From positions 1 to 5,427 of the forward strand of contig JAYQTS010000024.1 of NCBI GenBank assembly GCA_038147755.1: a DNA stretch of 5,427 nt, given 5' to 3'. Origin of the DNA: UBA5951 sp012269555 (GTDB lineage: Bacteria > Pseudomonadota > Alphaproteobacteria > Puniceispirillales > Puniceispirillaceae). A model generated the notes under the pieces. That model was not told where the DNA came from and ran no database searches. It worked only from the letters and a program-made list of their open reading frames with translations. The position numbers and the translations under genes were made by a program. This document shows positions 4,813 to 5,427 of this stretch, piece after piece (positions within the stretch are counted from its first letter, which is position 1; each line of letters starts with the position of its first letter).

Positions 4813-5427
4813 GGGTATATTTAAAAAATAATAAACCTGACATTTTTTTAGGTCCCACGTGTTCAACAAGTGCTATTCGTGTAATTGAAAATTTTACTAT
4901 TCCAGAAAATATATTAACAATTTCTTCATCATCAAGTTACCCTCTACTCTCTGACATTGAAGATAATGATTTATTTTTTAGAACGATTCCGTCTGATATT
5001 CAGCAATCAGCTTCTATTGCTAATTATCTTTTATCCAAAAATATTAGAAAAATAATCCTGCTTTATGGTGATGATAATTATAATTCTACACTGGCACAAA
5101 ATTTTTTAAAAGTGTTCACGGAACAAGGAGGTATCGTTTTATTTAATACGTTACTCACTGATAAAACAGTTATTAATCAAAACTTTATTAATACATTTGT
5201 TGATATCGCTGTTGATAATGACCAACCAAGTTTAGTTATGTTTCTTCATGGTAATGAGCGAACTGTAAGTTTATTCGAACAATTTATCAATACTGTTTTG
5301 GTAAGACTTCAAGAGCTCGAAACTGCAAATATTTTTAAGCATCATTATGGGTCTGACAGTATGCTTACAAATGAAATCAGAGACTTAATCTACTCTTATA
5401 TTCCAATAAAATTAAATCAAAATATTA
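4767..5427 (+). CDS. Binding-protein fragment 2: ligand-binding body (open at the right edge)
   Basis: Frame 3 is open without a stop to the window end, 220 codons with no internal start of its own. It reads TIDTACDPKKAEDNIRVYL, KPDIFLGPTCSTSAIRV, ILTISSSSSYPLLSD, FFRTIPSDIQQSASIANYL and IRKIILLYGDDNYNSTLAQN. These match, in order, the LivJ family blocks 'DDACDPxxA', 'GPxCSSxxxxA', 'ISPxATxPxLTxx', 'xRTxxxDxxQGxxAAxYI' and 'IAIVxxxxxYGxGLA'. The Ser residues after GPTC and in the SSSSS stretch sit where the family contacts the carboxylate and amino group of the bound amino acid. The later part, from about 5170, is more divergent (FVDIAVDNDQPSLVMFLHGN). Confidence 0.85.

Larger units (their letters stand above)
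4540..5427 (+). pseudogene. LivJ/LivK-like periplasmic binding protein, one frameshift, 3' end outside window
   Basis: This is a type I periplasmic solute-binding protein of the branched-chain amino acid (Leu/Ile/Val) receptor family, which captures a ligand in the periplasm for an ABC permease or a sensor. About 296 residues are visible; the family has about 370-400, so some 80-100 are missing at the right edge. The signal peptide ends at ANA before EVKIA (residue 28 from ATG 4540). The ATG at 4561 would give a more usual 21-residue signal peptide, and neither start has a clear Shine-Dalgarno sequence. A single-base loss between about 4735 and 4767 breaks the frame. The two mature cysteines lie in DTACDP and GPTCST, the positions joined by the disulfide of E. 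coli LivJ. The gene starts 6 or 27 bases after tpsB. The ligand cannot be told from the sequence. Confidence 0.85.

Overview
The window is AT-rich and carries one gene cluster, all on the + strand, with almost no intergenic DNA. It is a two-partner secretion (type Vb) locus followed by a periplasmic solute-binding protein gene. The order is: the 3' part of a large filamentous-haemagglutinin-like exoprotein gene (tpsA, from the left edge to 2834), a complete-length FhaC/ShlB-type outer-membrane transporter gene (tpsB, 2853-4533), and the 5' part of a LivJ/LivK-like type I periplasmic binding protein gene (from 4540 or 4561, running off the right edge). Gaps are 18 and 6 bases, I see no terminator-like hairpin between genes, and the three probably form one transcript. 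The products imply a diderm (Gram-negative) bacterium, most likely a proteobacterium; nothing here fixes the genus. I see no tRNA, rRNA, CRISPR array, insertion sequence or origin.

Layout: 2-540, exported beta-helix ending in a haemagglutinin-type LLLDPKNITIG motif. 591-1866, about six diverged copies of a 45-100-residue repeat built on 'LSGDGxxLVVG ... IYLFxFSDxNFSxPxLVGxI', possibly a beta-propeller inserted in the adhesin. 1867-2349, a second beta-helical stretch. 2350-about 2535, a YDG-type domain. 2595-2650, a Ser/Asn-rich linker. 2651-2834, a probably helical C-terminal tail. The TpsB gene gives 560 residues when repaired (signal peptide, two POTRA domains, 16-strand-type barrel ending in Phe). 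The binding protein has a signal peptide, the conserved Cys pair of LivJ-type proteins and typical ligand-pocket serines.

The most striking feature is that every gene is broken by frameshifts: I count about twelve between 567 and 4767, eight of them in the repeat region. Most can be repaired by one base in a short T, A or G run, and the repaired frames contain no nonsense codons. This pattern fits homopolymer errors in an unpolished read or assembly at least as well as true gene decay, so the genes may be intact in the organism.

If intact, the expected working is: TpsB sits in the outer membrane and exports the cysteine-free TpsA adhesin to the cell surface, while the binding protein captures an amino-acid-like ligand in the periplasm. 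The TpsB copy is unusual because both members of the conserved Arg-Asp pair that locks loop L6 in this family (VRGF/Y and FxDxG motifs) appear to be replaced, in a region with no frameshift.
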